Part shown: positions 11,175 to 23,284 of the stretch, in pieces
How the letters are laid out: each line of letters opens with the position of its first letter
Numbering within the stretch: position 1 is the first letter of the stretch
NCBI GenBank assembly: GCA_020736575.1
Contig: JAGPYM010000002.1
Span: forward strand, 744,001-808,000
Direction of reading: 5' to 3'
DNA from: Thelonectria olida
Lineage: Eukaryota; Ascomycota; Sordariomycetes; Hypocreales; Nectriaceae
DNA: 64,000 nucleotides
Notes under the pieces: generated by a model
What the model was told of the DNA's origin: nothing
What the model saw: the letters and a program-made list of their open reading frames with translations, nothing else
Databases searched by the model: none
Made by a program: the position numbers and the translations under genes

Positions 11175-12779
11175 CTAGTAGATGCCGGGGACAATTCGCC
11201 ACCGGACAATCTTCTTGTACTTCTCCCAATCATCCCCATACTTGCGACGGCACTTCTCATCATCTCGTCCATCTCGGTGAATTAGAAGGATAGCAAAGTA
11301 GACGATGTAAAAGTAGGTGATAAACATGCCCCAGCCCTTGGCATCACCTTGAATAACCTCTCGCCCATCCGTCATCACCAAAGCGCCCTCAGCTCCGGTT
11401 CCGGCGCTCAGGATCTGGTATCCAGCAACGCCAGTGGGCAAGCAGTATGGCCAGGACTGGATCCAGTCGCCAAAGTAGTTGATGTGGCGGGCTACACCCC
11501 ACCAGCCGGAGACGAGGAGCTTGCTGCCGCGCTTAGTAGTGATGAACTTGAGATGGGCTACTCGGGGGTCGTTGGGGTTCGTGCGGAAACGATTCTTCTC
11601 GTTATTGGCGGAGCGGAAGATGTAGAAGCCGATTCCAATGAGCGAGGAGATACCAGCCAGACCCAATGGGCCAAGCGAGACGGGGTGGGTGGCGAGGTAG
11701 CGGACAGGGAGCGAGTAGACAAAGGGAAGCCAGACGATATCACCAAAGGAGAGCATGAAGCCGAATCCATCAGTGGTGATATCCATAGTGGTGAGAATAG
11801 AAGGCTCATTCCACCACGAATCGACCACATACAGAGCCTGAACGGCCGTGATGCAAATGGCACTGTCCGTGACGTAGCCGTAGTTTCGGTATTGCTGAGC
11901 GCACCACGAGCAATTGAGAATGATCCAACCCATCATCCCGGGCCGCAGCTCCAAGAACTCCTTCACGTCGATCTCGCCAATCAGCGGGACGGTGACGCGG
12001 GGATTCAGCTCACGGCCGATGAACCAATCGTACAGCACATTTCCGCTGTGGCCGCCGGCAGCGAGCTCCCGATTCTCCTTATTGCCCTCTTTCACGCTGA
12101 AGCTGCGGACATAGACAAAGACGGCGATCAGGTACGAGAGGATGATGGTCGCCGTCAGGATCTGGATGAAATTGGCCGAGATGAAAGTCCAGACGGGAAA
12201 TTCAGCTCCTTGGGCGGCGGTACCGGCAGCCAGGGCGGCCAATGTGACGGTGCTGCTATACATAGCTAGTGGTGTGTCAGCATTCAGCCTCAGCTCAAAT
12301 ACTACCATCTATGGCATTTATATCAGAGGTGGTTCACATACTGTTCAGTCGATACTTCAGCTTTCCACCATTCTTCAACTCGGTGCCTTCCACCTCCGCC
12401 GCAGGCAAAATGCGATAGAGGAGCATGGAAAGAAACATGTATCCGACCGTCGCAGCGGTAGCCTCCCAGCTAACGAGACCAGCGAGTCCATCTTCAGGCC
12501 ATCCGACCTCTTGCTTGAACTTGTTGAGGGAAAGGGTCTTGGGACTCAGGAGGGACGGGGCAGGGCAGCCGGAGATGTCGTTGCAGGCAAAGTTGAATAT
12601 GAAGACGAGGATCGGGAGACCAAACGAGATGACAAAGGCACCGGGACTGTTGAAGGATGGGCAGTTAGGAGTTGTTGCAATTGGAAACTCAGTGGATGGG
12701 ATTGGGAGGTTACTCACGGTCCGAAGAATTCGTAGCCATGTGGCTCTTCGGGAGCAGCCGACTTTGCGGCGCTGGCCAT
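11175..12779 (-). CDS. erg24: Delta(14)-sterol reductase (C-14 sterol reductase)
   Basis: Three exons: 12779-12718, 12646-12342 and 12265-11175, giving 485 residues, the normal size for ERG24 and Neurospora erg-3. It is a multi-pass ER membrane enzyme that uses NADPH to reduce the C14-C15 double bond left by the C14 demethylase in ergosterol synthesis. Seen in the sequence: the N-terminal FFGPPGAF block formed across intron 1; the sterol reductase signatures YDWFIGRELNPR and GWWGVARHINYFGDW; a C-terminal HRDGRDDEKCRRKYG block; and the end VPGIY. The His-Ile-Asn form of the second signature and the C terminus favour ERG24 over the related C-24(28) reductase ERG4. Introns are 71 nt (phase 2) and 76 nt (phase 1). 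It is head-to-head with the Mrl1-like receptor. This enzyme is the target of morpholine fungicides in other fungi. Confidence 0.93.
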
Positions 12780-13742
12780 CTTCGCTGCAGGAAATGGGGT
12801 GGACGATGTCTTTAAGAAGGGAGTTTGTCTACGAGACAGGGGAGCAAGTCTTCACACGAGGGGACGTTGCCTTTTTTACACGGCAGCAATGGGCCTCAAC
12901 AACGCACCGCGGGAGAATTCATCACCCGCGTTCCATGGCTTCGCGGGGTCATAGAAATTAAAAGCTGGAAGCTTGAGCCTCTCGGAGCTTGCTCGTTCCG
13001 CATCGGATCGTTGTTCAAATTGCCTCCCTGTTAGCTCCAAGGGACCCGAGGGACCCGCCGTTTTGTTTTCTGCTTTCTCAAGCCAAAGACAGGGACCGTA
13101 TTCGGGATGGCCCATGATTGCTCTCGGCATTAGACTCTAGCTACGCCCCCAACTTCCAGCCCCTGACACTAAAGCCCCAAATCGATCGTCACGGTTCATC
13201 GGAGAAATAGTTGGACCGGGCCTCGACTCGTCACTCAAAGGCCAAGCTGTCTTTCAGGGGCCACACTGACCCCCGGTGTCACAAGCGTCACAGACAGACA
13301 GCCCAGTCGCTGGCATGGGACTTTATCAGTAAGCAGGGACTTCTAATGGCTTTATCACTGATTAGTCGTCGTCGTCGTCCAATCATGGCCCAGAAGCGAG
13401 ACTCGTCATCCACATCCACTCTGATGGATGCCAGTTTGAGCTTGACAGTTGCAGGCGGCGTAATCTTGTCGATGTCGACGTCTTCGTCTGCCGCTTCCAC
13501 TTCCGTCCATCAAAATTCCTTGCATAAATCACGCTCTTTTGCCTGCTGTCGCCCTTGAGATCCTCCTTCGTAAGCTATTGCTGATGATAGGGTTCGCCCT
13601 GCGCTTCTGCTAGTACGACTCGAGGCGCAAAATCGTTTCCCGCCCGAATCCTCCCCTGTCCATTGTCCAATCTGTCCTCTCCACGTCCGTCGTGTCCTGC
13701 CGCCGAATATCCTGCCGCCGATACGCGAATCATCGTCTCATC
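12780..13742. promoter_or_regulatory. Shared divergent promoter region of erg24 and the Mrl1-like receptor
   Basis: A 963-base interval between two divergent starts. It carries C/T-rich tracts near the receptor start and short TCGTCG-type repeats near 13366-13377. No transcription start site or sterol-response element could be fixed by eye. Confidence 0.5.
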
Positions 13743-14898
13743 ATGCGCTGCCAACCGCTTTCGCTCGTTCCCTTCTTCGTCGTCGCTGCCAGCGCCATCC
13801 AGGACGCAGCTTCCACCACTGTCCATGTGCCGGAATGCACAGCGACGTCCTCGAGCGGCAGCGGTGCTTTCTTTGATCTTCGACCGGATCGCGCCTATGC
13901 GCTCGAGGCGGAATCAGATTCGTCGCACAAATATGCCCCGACAAAGGACTACCATGCCAAGGGGTACGACTATGGCAAGAACTTTACGTTGAACATTTGC
14001 GGTGCCGTGGTAGACCCAGTCAGCGACCTTGTAGACGTGCAGGACTCCCTCTGGGCCAACGTGAGCGCATATTACACATACCAGAACAAAGTTTACTCAA
14101 TAGGGTTGGTTTGATGCTGAAGTCCAATTCCTTCGAGACAATGTTGACCATGCATGTAGTTCCGAGTCAATGGATTTGCAGAGCCGCGGGCGGAAAATAG
14201 TACTGCAATACACGGGGGGTTCTCCTTGCGGACCGGACGCGTTGGCGCCCCCTCCAACCGACACCGAGCCCGATCAGGAGAAGGCGAAACGAGATCCTCA
14301 GTCCAGCTACGCTTACGATGCTATGAGCTTCGATACCAAGCGGCGCAAGTCGACGACCATTTCCTTCTTGTGCGATCGAGACCCCGGTGCTACGCAAGCC
14401 AGTGTGTCCTTTGTCGGAACCGATCCTGACGAGTGCGCGTATTTCTTCGAGGTCCGCTCGAGCCACGCTTGCGCCCATGCCGAACCTCACAAGCCGGGCA
14501 GCGTCGGGCCCGGCAGCATCTTTGGTCTCATCCTGCTCATTGCTGTGCTGGTGTATCTGCTAGGCGGCATCTTCTACAACCGGACCGTCGCCCACGCCCG
14601 TGGTTGGCGCCAGCTCCCCAACTACAGCCTCTGGGCCGGCATCTGGAGTTTCATTTGCGTGCGTCCCCTCCCTCTGAAGACGGAGAGATACTTCCCCTGA
14701 GCCTCAGAAAAATTGGGCTGACGGACTTCTTTTTGGGGGAAATAGGATATGGTTGTGATTCTCTTGGCTAATTGCTGCCGCGGCATTACCTCCCGACGAG
14801 GCTATCGCCATCTTAACACGAGCCCGAGTCGAGGAGATCGAGACAGAGACGCCGAGAACCGGCTCATCGATCAGCTAGACGAGGAATGGGAGGATTAG
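13743..14898 (+). CDS. Mannose-6-phosphate-receptor-like vacuolar sorting receptor (Mrl1 type)
   Basis: Three exons: 13743-14104, 14160-14658 and 14746-14898, giving 337 residues. A signal peptide (residues 1 to about 18) is followed by a lumenal MRH-type domain with paired cysteines and the blocks YDYGKNFTLNICG, NVSAYY and GRKIVLQYTGGSPC. Then come ISFLCDRDPGA and AYFFEVRSSHAC, a single membrane segment (about 255-277), and a short cytosolic tail containing RGWRQLPNYSLW and an acidic end (DQLDEEWED). This is the plan of fungal Mrl1 receptors, which cycle between Golgi and endosome and help deliver vacuolar hydrolases. Atg27 shares the domain, but the tail and membrane-proximal blocks fit Mrl1 better. 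Intron 1 has a weak donor (GTTGGT) but its removal restores the conserved SIGSES junction in phase 2; intron 2 is 87 nt, phase 0. Confidence 0.82.
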
Positions 14899-17800
14899 AC
14901 TGTGACGGGGATTTTGGGTGTTTTGCTGGGATGGGATGTAGATGATGGGCACGAAGGCTGCTTTGATTTGGGATTTGTTCTCTTGCTGCTTTCTTTTGCT
15001 TTGGGGTTTATTTAGACGGGGACTCGGCGGAGTTTTGGTGGGCTATGCGATACTGAACATGCGGTACCTTGGACCGGCTTCGTGAGACGGTTCATCATGT
15101 CGAATATGAGGCCAATTTCCTATGTTCATGCTCAGCTTAGGTTCTAAAAAGCAGTGTTTCCTCTGACTACATCTATACGTGCATACGGTCGAGTTGTGAT
15201 AGAAGATGCTAGGAGAGGGGTAGGAGGAGGGAGCGAGAGAAAGCTGGATAGGTTACCCTGTATAAAATGATAGTCTATCTAGAGACGGGACGCATACAAG
15301 CCACGATGACACTAGAGACTTGCGTTAGACCGTCTCAACGCCTTTTCCACTTGGTGAGACACTGCAGAATGAATGCTGTCTTGCCTTGGGGGGTCGCCGA
15401 GTACCTGTTTCCGTTGACCTTCTCACCTCCTCGCGTCAATGGAGGAAAAAGAAAAGAATTCCCCACCACGGTGTCGACAAAGAGATTTATAGATGCAATG
15501 CTATGCACGTCTGAACAGGACGGTTCACACCTCGAGTCTTGATACAAGGTAGACAGACCCCCCGCCAGCCACAACGACGCAGCTAACCCCCTCGATGTTG
15601 AGTATACCGGTGTCGAGTGTCCTCCCATATACTTCGTGGTCTCGACTCGCAGTGTCTTGCGTAGACCGTTTGCTTGCCTGGAAAACTCGTTCATCCCCCC
15701 AATGAAGACCTCTGGTCTTGGAGCTGAACATGCAACATGCGGGCTGGCATGCAGGCTGCGAGCGGGATCAACGCACGATGCAACGGTGACGACGAACCGA
15801 GAAGGATACCTGTAGAAGGATGACTGCGAGGGATGATTTGGCGGCTCCTGATACGCCCGACGCTGGCAAACTTGCTTTCTTTTCTTGTGTCCTTGGCCGG
15901 AGGCGGTCTGTCCGAGGAACATACTCATTGGGCGCGCGCAGAGGGAACCGGCGACTCTGCGAGCAAACAAACATTTCGCCCAGGAAGAGCTAGACTGCGC
16001 TGACGGGCTTCAAGCCACACGGAACGGCACGAAACGCGAAGGGGGAGGGGGCCTGGGCAAGACAAAGGACGGCGCTTCGCTGATGACGCCTGAGATCCCG
16101 AGACCCCGGACGGTGGAATCAGGATCGATCACCCATCTCGCAATGGCACGGTAGATGTCGATAGCGTTACCTCGCGTCGACGGGGAGGCATGCTGGTCGA
16201 ATCTTGGTGCGGCTGAATCTCCGAGATCTAGGATCAGTTTTTCAGGGGGATGGGATGGGGGGACACAGCATCTCCCCTGCTCCGGCAGTTCACGACCTCA
16301 TTCCATGTCCTTTTGCGAATCCGACGAGCAAAATGGCCAGAGCTGCAAAGGGCCCCAAAAGGCGTTAGGACGAGCAAAGCCCCCTCACAGCAGCAAAAAA
16401 AAAAAACCGTTCCATACCTTATGCTTGTCATGTCCTACGCCCCCCGACCAAACCGGCCGGCAGACGGCCACCACCCCGGAAGCTAACGCAACGAAACTCG
16501 CTGGGTCCATGTGTCAAGACTCAAATGGGGTCAGATTACTCAGCACAGACGACGTCTCATGGTTGAACGAGGGGTGCCAAGAGAGGCAACAAGGCGAGTT
16601 GTTGTTTTCTCCTTGGTTTTTTTGGGCGCACTTTGAAGTGAAGAAGATGCGAGCTCAGATTGCCATGTTCCTTCCCACTGGCTGACGTGGTTGTGTCCCG
16701 GGGCGCTCTGACATTGTGGCTGTCCAGCCTGTTATCTTGAATGCGTAGCACCAAGGCAAGGGAGAGAACTGCAGCGGTACAGCCCGCCGATGCACTCCTG
16801 CAAATCAAGCAACAGAGGAATCTTTTCTTGCGAGGAAAGATGCGCGATCGACGAGAGAGAAAATGCCGTTGTCCTGTTTTCTTGTCTCTCATCCCCTCGC
16901 CCGTCTCCCCCGCCGCCTGCCCTGCACTCTGCCGCCGGATCTCCTCCCCCGAGATAAGATCCTATCTGACGCCACCAAATATCAAGTCCTGTCTTGGATT
17001 CCGTTTACTGTATTTGTTACATGGTATTCTAGTCGGTGCGTTGCTTTTGCTGGGATCGCAAGGGCATGTAGGCTATACTCCTCCGTAGGTGTCGAATCGA
17101 GACAAGTGCCTGGAGGCAGAATACAACCACTCAGCAACCCGTCCATAGCAAACACATCTCGAGCAAGACTCTGCTGCCGAGAATAAACTAGGTGACCCAG
17201 GTGACCTCAATCGCTCCCTATGCATGTCAACGGCCATCAATAGTTGTCACCCCTGCTCACAATGCCGTAGCAGCCGCGAGCCCACCATGCCCGAGTATGT
17301 GCTCTGAACAAACACGCCTCTTTGGGAACATTGAGGGCAAGCAAACCGAGCAGGGCCAGTCGGGAGATCTTCCCCTTCCCCCTTCTCGTGCCGTCATTGC
17401 TTCCGCCTCTTCAATAGGCTTGATTGCTTTTTGAAGCTCTTACTCGCATGGAAATCCTTGCGGCCTAGGCCAGGGCCGTTGTGAGCCCCCGCAGTGTACA
17501 ACCGGCCGAGAGAACCAGGACTCTGGGCGGGTCTGGGTCTGCCAGTATCACACAGCACATGGTTCGAGGGCCGCTGTCACCCCCCCCCTCCCCCCTTGGC
17601 ACACGCACGCACGCACGCACGCAGAGAAAGGACAGGTATTGTGACACATCCGTTTCCCAGAGTTCTGGCAATGCACGGCTGTCTGGACTGGGAAATATGG
17701 CTTCGTCGAGACCCATCGAGACGGGAATCTCAAACCTGGCGTCCTCGTATCTCGCTGCTGATCCCTCACCCTGACATTAATTGCGGAACGTTTCTTTCTA

Positions 17801-19260
17801 CATGTTTGATTATTGTGATTAGAGCACGAATTCATCCCCCGACTGTCTGACAGTGTGTGTGCCCTTCTCGTGCCCTGGCCTTCTCACCTTGATAGACTGT
17901 CCCTCTGCCTAGGGCTGCCGGGCAGCTGGCCTCCCATACGTTACAGCTCGCAGTGGTCAACTGTATGCAAACGCAACCGCCCCACTACTATTGAGCAGTG
18001 AAGATGAACGACTGGCACGTACGTAATTCCTAACCCCTTGGATTATTCGTCTGCTCCTACTGGCTCGCCCGCATCGTCGCCCACAGTGTGTTTGGCACTG
18101 GAGCAAGAGGCAACACCTAGACCCCGGCACCGGGACGTTTTTGTGTGCCTTGTCCTGGGAGGAGCGCCTATTTCGAGGCGGATGTCCGCATAGCAGCCCC
18201 GAATGAAGAGGATACGCACAGGTCGAGTGATATTGACACATTTCCCTCTGGGGAATTCCGGACCTTATCATCGGAAGACGCTGTGCTACGATGGGATATA
18301 TCACATCTGGCCATGCAATGTCAGATAAATATCTGATCTCGATGGTGCCCCTGCTCTGTTACCCACGCACAGAACGGCCAAGAACATGCAGAAGACGATC
18401 TGCCAAATCTACGATGTGAGATATGCATAATGGAGCCTCCCCTGTGCCTGTGTTGACAGTGCGGGGAGCAAGGCTCGCGTTGCCCTCACTCTTTCACAGA
18501 CCAGGGTCCGAGCGAAAACGTGCTCTGCGGGTCTCGTTGGACTCAGGGGATCCATTTCTAGGGCCGAAAGCTCATTGTCAGTGGACAGGGGGATCGAGGA
18601 AGCTGCAGCAGGGGGGTGGCAGTAGAGGTACCTGGTCTGGCACAGGCACAACGGCCACTAGTGGATGTGCGGGAGAGGTGCCGCATGGGAGCTCGTGCTG
18701 GAGACAGACGTTACGAATCTGGAAATGCCTGCATATCTGGGACCTAATGGCGAGGATGGGTAGACTTCAACAGCCTCAGGAGAAGAGCTTAGTTCCAGTC
18801 GAGGCCTCTGTCCACTGCGGGAGGATCATCGGACTATGGAGAGGCTGTCGAGTCCTCGAGCCAAGACCTGCATGCCACCGTCTTTGGCAGCATGGCTTCT
18901 TCGAGCTGTCGCCTGCCCGGTCTTGTGGTGTTTCTGCGTGTCGAAACATATATCACTGTCCCATCCCCCTCCATGAATGAACAACCCAGTAACCTCCTTA
19001 TTGTTCCTCTTTCTTGAGCAAACGAAGGTAGAGCAGGTCACTGCCGCACATCCCCAAGTCGCTCTCTGATAGGTTCTCCTGGAATTCCTATTCACCTCGA
19101 GCCCGGCGTTCGCAAGCCCCAGCCTCCCAAGCATGCTCTTTAGCCCCATTCGCCTCCATTGAACCTATTACGTGCCTCCATCGAGGCCAACGTCGTCATT
19201 GAACCCTTGATTCTTTGCAGAATTCTACTTCTATTCACGAGCGAGTGAGCGTTTACCTCG
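14899..19260. other. Long intergenic interval without a recognisable gene
   Basis: About 4.4 kb between the Mrl1-like receptor and the leader of the phase-0 gene. Frames up to 211 codons exist on both strands (for example 15335-15970 minus and 18423-18980 plus), but they overlap each other, lack conserved motifs and have low-complexity composition. A perfect (ACGC)5 lies at 17603-17622. No tRNA or transposon was recognised. Confidence 0.45.
17603..17622. repeat. (ACGC)5 microsatellite
   Basis: Five perfect copies of the tetranucleotide ACGC follow a C-rich tract. It is intergenic and no function is implied. Confidence 0.9.
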
Positions 19261-19694
19261 AGCGTCACTCCCCTGATCCCTCTCAACTATTTAGCCCGCC
19301 TTTCTTTCTGCCCTCACTCCTCTTCTTCCTTTCTTCTCCAACACACGCGCACTTTTCGCTTCTTTTTCTTCACAACTTTCACACTTCACTTTCAAAACTT
19401 CCCTTCGCCTTCATCGCCTTACTTCTTCCAGCACTTCCTTGCCTCGCACTCTTGCTTCGATACACATCGTCGTCAACGGTTCCAAGCTTCCTTACCCGTT
19501 CACATTCTCCCGCACAACTTCGTTGCTGCTTCGGCACCAGCAAGCTGTCCACGCCCCCTTCACATCTTCCTGTGCTCCCTAGGTGTTTCCTAGCACTCGG
19601 AGCTCACATCTATCTTCAAGCACACACACCTTTCTTCACTTCATACCACTCTACCACACACACCCAAACACATTTTCTTTCCGTCCTCGTCACC
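19261..19694 (+). promoter_or_regulatory. C/T-rich leader of the phase-0 gene
   Basis: The 430 bases before the ATG are strongly pyrimidine-rich on the coding strand, with repeated CTTC, TTCTT and CACACA runs. This is typical of core promoters and 5' leaders of well-expressed genes in filamentous ascomycetes. The ATG at 19695 sits in CACCATG, a good fungal start context. An open frame runs in from 19215 in phase with the gene, but the leader translation is simple-sequence, so the later ATG is preferred. Confidence 0.55.
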
Positions 19695-21970
19695 ATGTCG
19701 TCCAACTTTAACATGCTTGGCATGCCTGGCCTCGTCCATGACGATAGCTTCGGCGTTTTCTCCCCTGCTGCCCAGCCTGCTGCCCAGACCCTTGAGGAGT
19801 TCATTGCACTCGACCCCGGCCAGCACAATGTCGCAGTTGCTGGACCTTCCAGTGGTCCTCTTCAGCAAAACGTTGCAGTTGCCGGACTTTCTGGTGCTCC
19901 TCTCCAGCACAGCGTTGCAGTTGCTGGACGTTCTGGTGCCCCTCTTCAGTTCACTGTCACTCATCATCGCAACCCCAACCCTACTGCCGAGCAGCTTGAG
20001 CAGAAGCGCATCATGGACTTCTGCCACTCGAACGGTATTCCTAATCTCGCTTACCCCAACGCTCGCGACCACTACTATGCTACTCGGGAGTCCTATGGCC
20101 CTGGCGCTTCTGTTGGCCCCGTTGTTCCTGATGCCAACATCGATCCTAACCTTCTGGTAAGCGTCCTTCTTTCTCTCACATCACTCCAAGAATTCCCTTG
20201 CTCATACTTGACCAGCAGCTCGACCAGCAGCTCAACATTGGTCCTCCGCTCAACATTGACCCTGTCATGAGCGGTGCTCTGGTCAACGACAACGCAAGTC
20301 GAATCACCCTCCTCTCATTATACCAGACATCCCTCTTTCTGACACATCCTCTTTATAGAACAACGTTCAGGGTCTTGCTGCTTTTGATGCCAACAGCCAG
20401 ACCGAGGAGTCTGACGCCGCTTCTGAGGGATCGTCTTCGGATGGATTCCCTACTCCTGGTAGTGATGAATCCGTAAGTGAAGTCTCCTTGCCTAGCCATG
20501 CTATCCCATCAAGAATCTAACTAGGCACTGCCACATCAGGGACTCATCTTCAGCCCACCTGCTAGCATCAACAATGCTGAGCTTGACGTCCCTCTCCCTG
20601 GTCTCATGCAGAACGTAAGTGATCCCACCTGGCCCTGACGCTTCATCGTATCAGACACTGACCCTATCTGCGCCAACAGATGTCGCCCATCCCTGCTGAG
20701 GCTGATGCCCCCAACCCGTACCTGATTCAGATTGTAAGTGAACCCATCTCACCAACCTGCCATCCTAAGCATCTCCCCTTGCTAACTATCATTACTAGGA
20801 CCAATTCGAAGCGGCAGAGAAACGTAGAGAACAAGAGATTGAGCGTCAGATGGCCCTCGTCAGATGGAGACTCGACGGCAACAGACTTTATCGTCAAGGC
20901 ATCCGGAATGCAAATGACCTCGCGGTAAGATCACTCCTTTCTTCTGACTTCTTTCCAAAACTCCGCCATGATGTCTTCGTTGCTCACACTCTATCAGCAG
21001 TACCAGGGACAGAACAATCTTGGCGTTGGTAATGACTTTTTCAACAACAACCCGACCGGCTTCAACTTTAATCAGCCTTTCGACCATAGTGTCCCCCTCC
21101 CTCCTGCTGTCGAGGAGGCTGCTGCCGCTGGCATTCCTCCCAATGTCTATCTTGGTCCTCCTCGCCCCCACAATCCCAATGCCGTCCGGCCTGCTGACGT
21201 CTTCGGCGACAACCCTCTTCCCTGGTTCTTCCCAAACATGGCTCAGAACGCTCAAGTCCAGAATGTTCAGGCTCAGGACGATCAGGTCGAGGACCCTTCC
21301 GTCGCCCAAGGCGACGATCCGAACACCATGTTCGTGGGTTCTGTCACTCTCCCCGCTCCTCACGAGCTCGGTCGCGTCCGCATTGTCATTCGAGGCGTTT
21401 TGCAGTATGGAAGTCTGCCCCAGACCGCTATGGACGAGCTCCGCTACCTCTTCCCCGACCATGAGGATGATCTTGCCGATCACGAGAAGGATAATCTCAA
21501 GACTCAACGTCAGCAGTGGCTTCTCGTCAACACTCCCGGCACTGATGGCTCTCGTCGTCGTGCTCATCTCTTCGTCGGTCGTGCCTTTGGGTTTACTTAT
21601 CTCGAGATCAAAAACGCCGCTCAGCTTCCTCAGCCCGAGGCCAGCCTTCGAGGTCTTTGGCGCGTCATGACGACCGATCCGGCTCATCGTCTTCGCAGCC
21701 CTTTGTGGAATGAATTGGATGTAAGTTTAACCTTTGATCATCGTCGTCGCTTGCACACCCATACTCACTCTTTCTTTTCTCCAGGACGCCGTGCTTCGCA
21801 ACTACTGGAACGCCAACGTCCGTGGCAATCGTGATCCCGAGAACCCTGGAACTCCCCAGAACTGGACTCGAGTCGGCAGAGCTCTCTACCGTGCGGGTTC
21901 CACCTATCCTTTCTCCGCGATTGCAGTCAAGCGACGTGCCATCTACCTCTACCGCAATGGTAGATTGTAA
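19695..21970 (+). CDS. Unrecognised 605-residue protein with seven phase-0 introns
   Basis: Eight exons: 19695-20156, 20216-20293, 20359-20472, 20540-20614, 20680-20733, 20799-20924, 20998-21720 and 21785-21970. Every exon is a whole number of codons, so all seven introns are phase 0. Residues 43-84 are three 14-residue repeats around VAVAG. The next 150 residues are Asp/Pro/Ser-rich and probably disordered. Exon 6 encodes a charged helix (AAEKRREQEIERQ). The last 300 residues look folded, with conserved-looking blocks such as LPWFFPNM, VRIVIRGVLQYG, AHLFVGRAFGFTYLEI and VGRALYRAGSTYPFSAIAV. No signal peptide, membrane segment or known domain is recognised. Intron 2 has a GC donor (GCAAGT); introns 1 and 6 end in CAGCAG, allowing one optional Gln each. 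Branch points and acceptors are good throughout, so the model is fairly firm while the function is unknown. It is convergent with the ATP adenylyltransferase. Confidence 0.78.
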
Positions 21971-22221
21971 GGGCTTCCTCTTCTCAATCTACACTCGCAG
22001 CAACAACGCTGGTGTTGGCAAGTGCACTGCCTTGAGGATCAGAAAGCTGGGGGTTTAACAACTAACATCACACTGGGGAAGTTGGTGATGATCATTGAGG
22101 ATGGGAGTCCCATAGGCGTTTAGGTCATGTATTTCGACGATACCCTTTGTAGTTCGGAGGATTAGCATTTTGTGACTTCCGGTGGTTTTCAGGGACTCCC
22201 TATGTAACAGTTCAAAAGGTT

Positions 22222-23284
22222 TCAGACCAAACTACTCAGACCAATTCGCGTGAGCACCTGTGACAATGCATTCGTGTCTTTCTTGAGGGCCTCCCATTCT
22301 GCCTCGTTCTTGACCAAAGCTGTGCCAGCCAACACGGTTCCGTTGAGCGACAATGCACCTATCACCTGTCCATCCTTATGAATCGTTGCCCCCTCTGCCA
22401 AGCGAGGGCAGATTACCAGTGTGTTCTTCGTCATGGCCATGTTGTAACTGATCAACGTTTCACCCTCTGATGGAATCTCGTCCTCTTCGTGGGATTCTCC
22501 CGAATGCAGGGCCACAGCTCGGCATGCTTGTCGATAGAGGCGCAGGTAGGCAGCGTGAAGTTCAGCTCTAGGCATGTCAAGTCTGATCTTCTCAGCAAAG
22601 GTGGCAAAGGGAGCAGGCCTAGAGGTCAAGCTGTCTGCGAGGATGGTCCATTCAACATCAGCGGGTAGGCCGTCCTTCATTCTTGCAATGGGCAGCATCT
22701 GGATGTGCCGATGCGGCTGGCTGGCTCCCGAGTGATCTCCGCAGTTGAAAAATGCAAAGAGGCCATCATTGCTAGTCTCATCGCCGTTCTCCTGGCCAGC
22801 ATTCTCCGTTGCGAGCTCGTACGCTTCGATACAAGCCAAGGTTGCAGTCAGATCGGCTTCGTCAAGAACATGAGTCTGAGGCTTGAACTCGGTGGTAGCA
22901 AGGATGAAGTGCTCAGGGACAACGGCAAACTTGTTGAGCACAAGGTAGTGGGAGGGACTGAGATGGGTGACGCGGAGAGCTGCAGGGGGGTCTGCAAAGG
23001 GGTCAAATGGCTTGATGGGCGTGGGACCCTTGGGAGGGCCTTTCGGCTTATTTGCGAGGGCAGGAGAGAAGCGAAGCTGGAACTGCAACAAATAGTGAGA
23101 ATGACTGCTGTTTATAGCCAAATTCCCCAGAGTTGAATGTCTGATGAGCACTCACTGGGATGTTGTGGGCGTGGATGATGGCAACTTGGGTGGGGTAGTA
23201 CAGCAATTCTCCCTCAGCGAGAGCCCTTTCAAAAGCCGTTTTCACAAGCTTCGGGAGGGCCGACGGAGCTTTGAGGGAGGCCAT
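22222..23284 (-). CDS. ATP adenylyltransferase (diadenosine tetraphosphate phosphorylase)
   Basis: Two exons: 23284-23156 and 23082-22222, giving 329 residues, close to yeast Apa1/Apa2 (about 321-325). The enzyme splits Ap4A with phosphate to ATP plus ADP (and the reverse with sulfate analogues), controlling dinucleoside polyphosphate levels in the cytosol. Evidence is the HIT-superfamily catalytic block GASQPHRHIQMLP, with the His-x-His-x-Gln pair at about 167-171; the upstream NKFAVVPEHFILAT strand; FAFFNCGDHSG; and the C-terminal ISYNMAMTKNTLVICPR typical of the Apa C-terminal domain. The start at 23284 opens with MASLKAPSALPKLV; an in-frame upstream ATG is less likely. The 73-nt phase-0 intron joins HAHNIP to FQLRFSPAL. 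Its stop is 251 bases from the stop of the convergent phase-0 gene. Confidence 0.92.

Noticed and set aside
11349..12269. 306-codon plus-strand frame opposite erg24
   Set aside because: Antisense shadow of the large erg24 exon with no recognisable motif.
15335..15970. 211-codon minus-strand frame
   Set aside because: No conserved motif or codon bias and no splice partners; more likely a chance frame in GC-balanced DNA.
18423..18980. 185-codon plus-strand frame
   Set aside because: Trp/Gly/Arg-rich random-looking translation, no motif, and overlapped by a minus-strand frame of similar quality.
18826..19149. Minus-strand frame containing GLFIHGGGWDS, resembling an alpha/beta-hydrolase HGGG motif
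   Set aside because: Only the short motif matches; no catalytic Ser block (G-x-S-x-G) or further hydrolase sequence is present around it.
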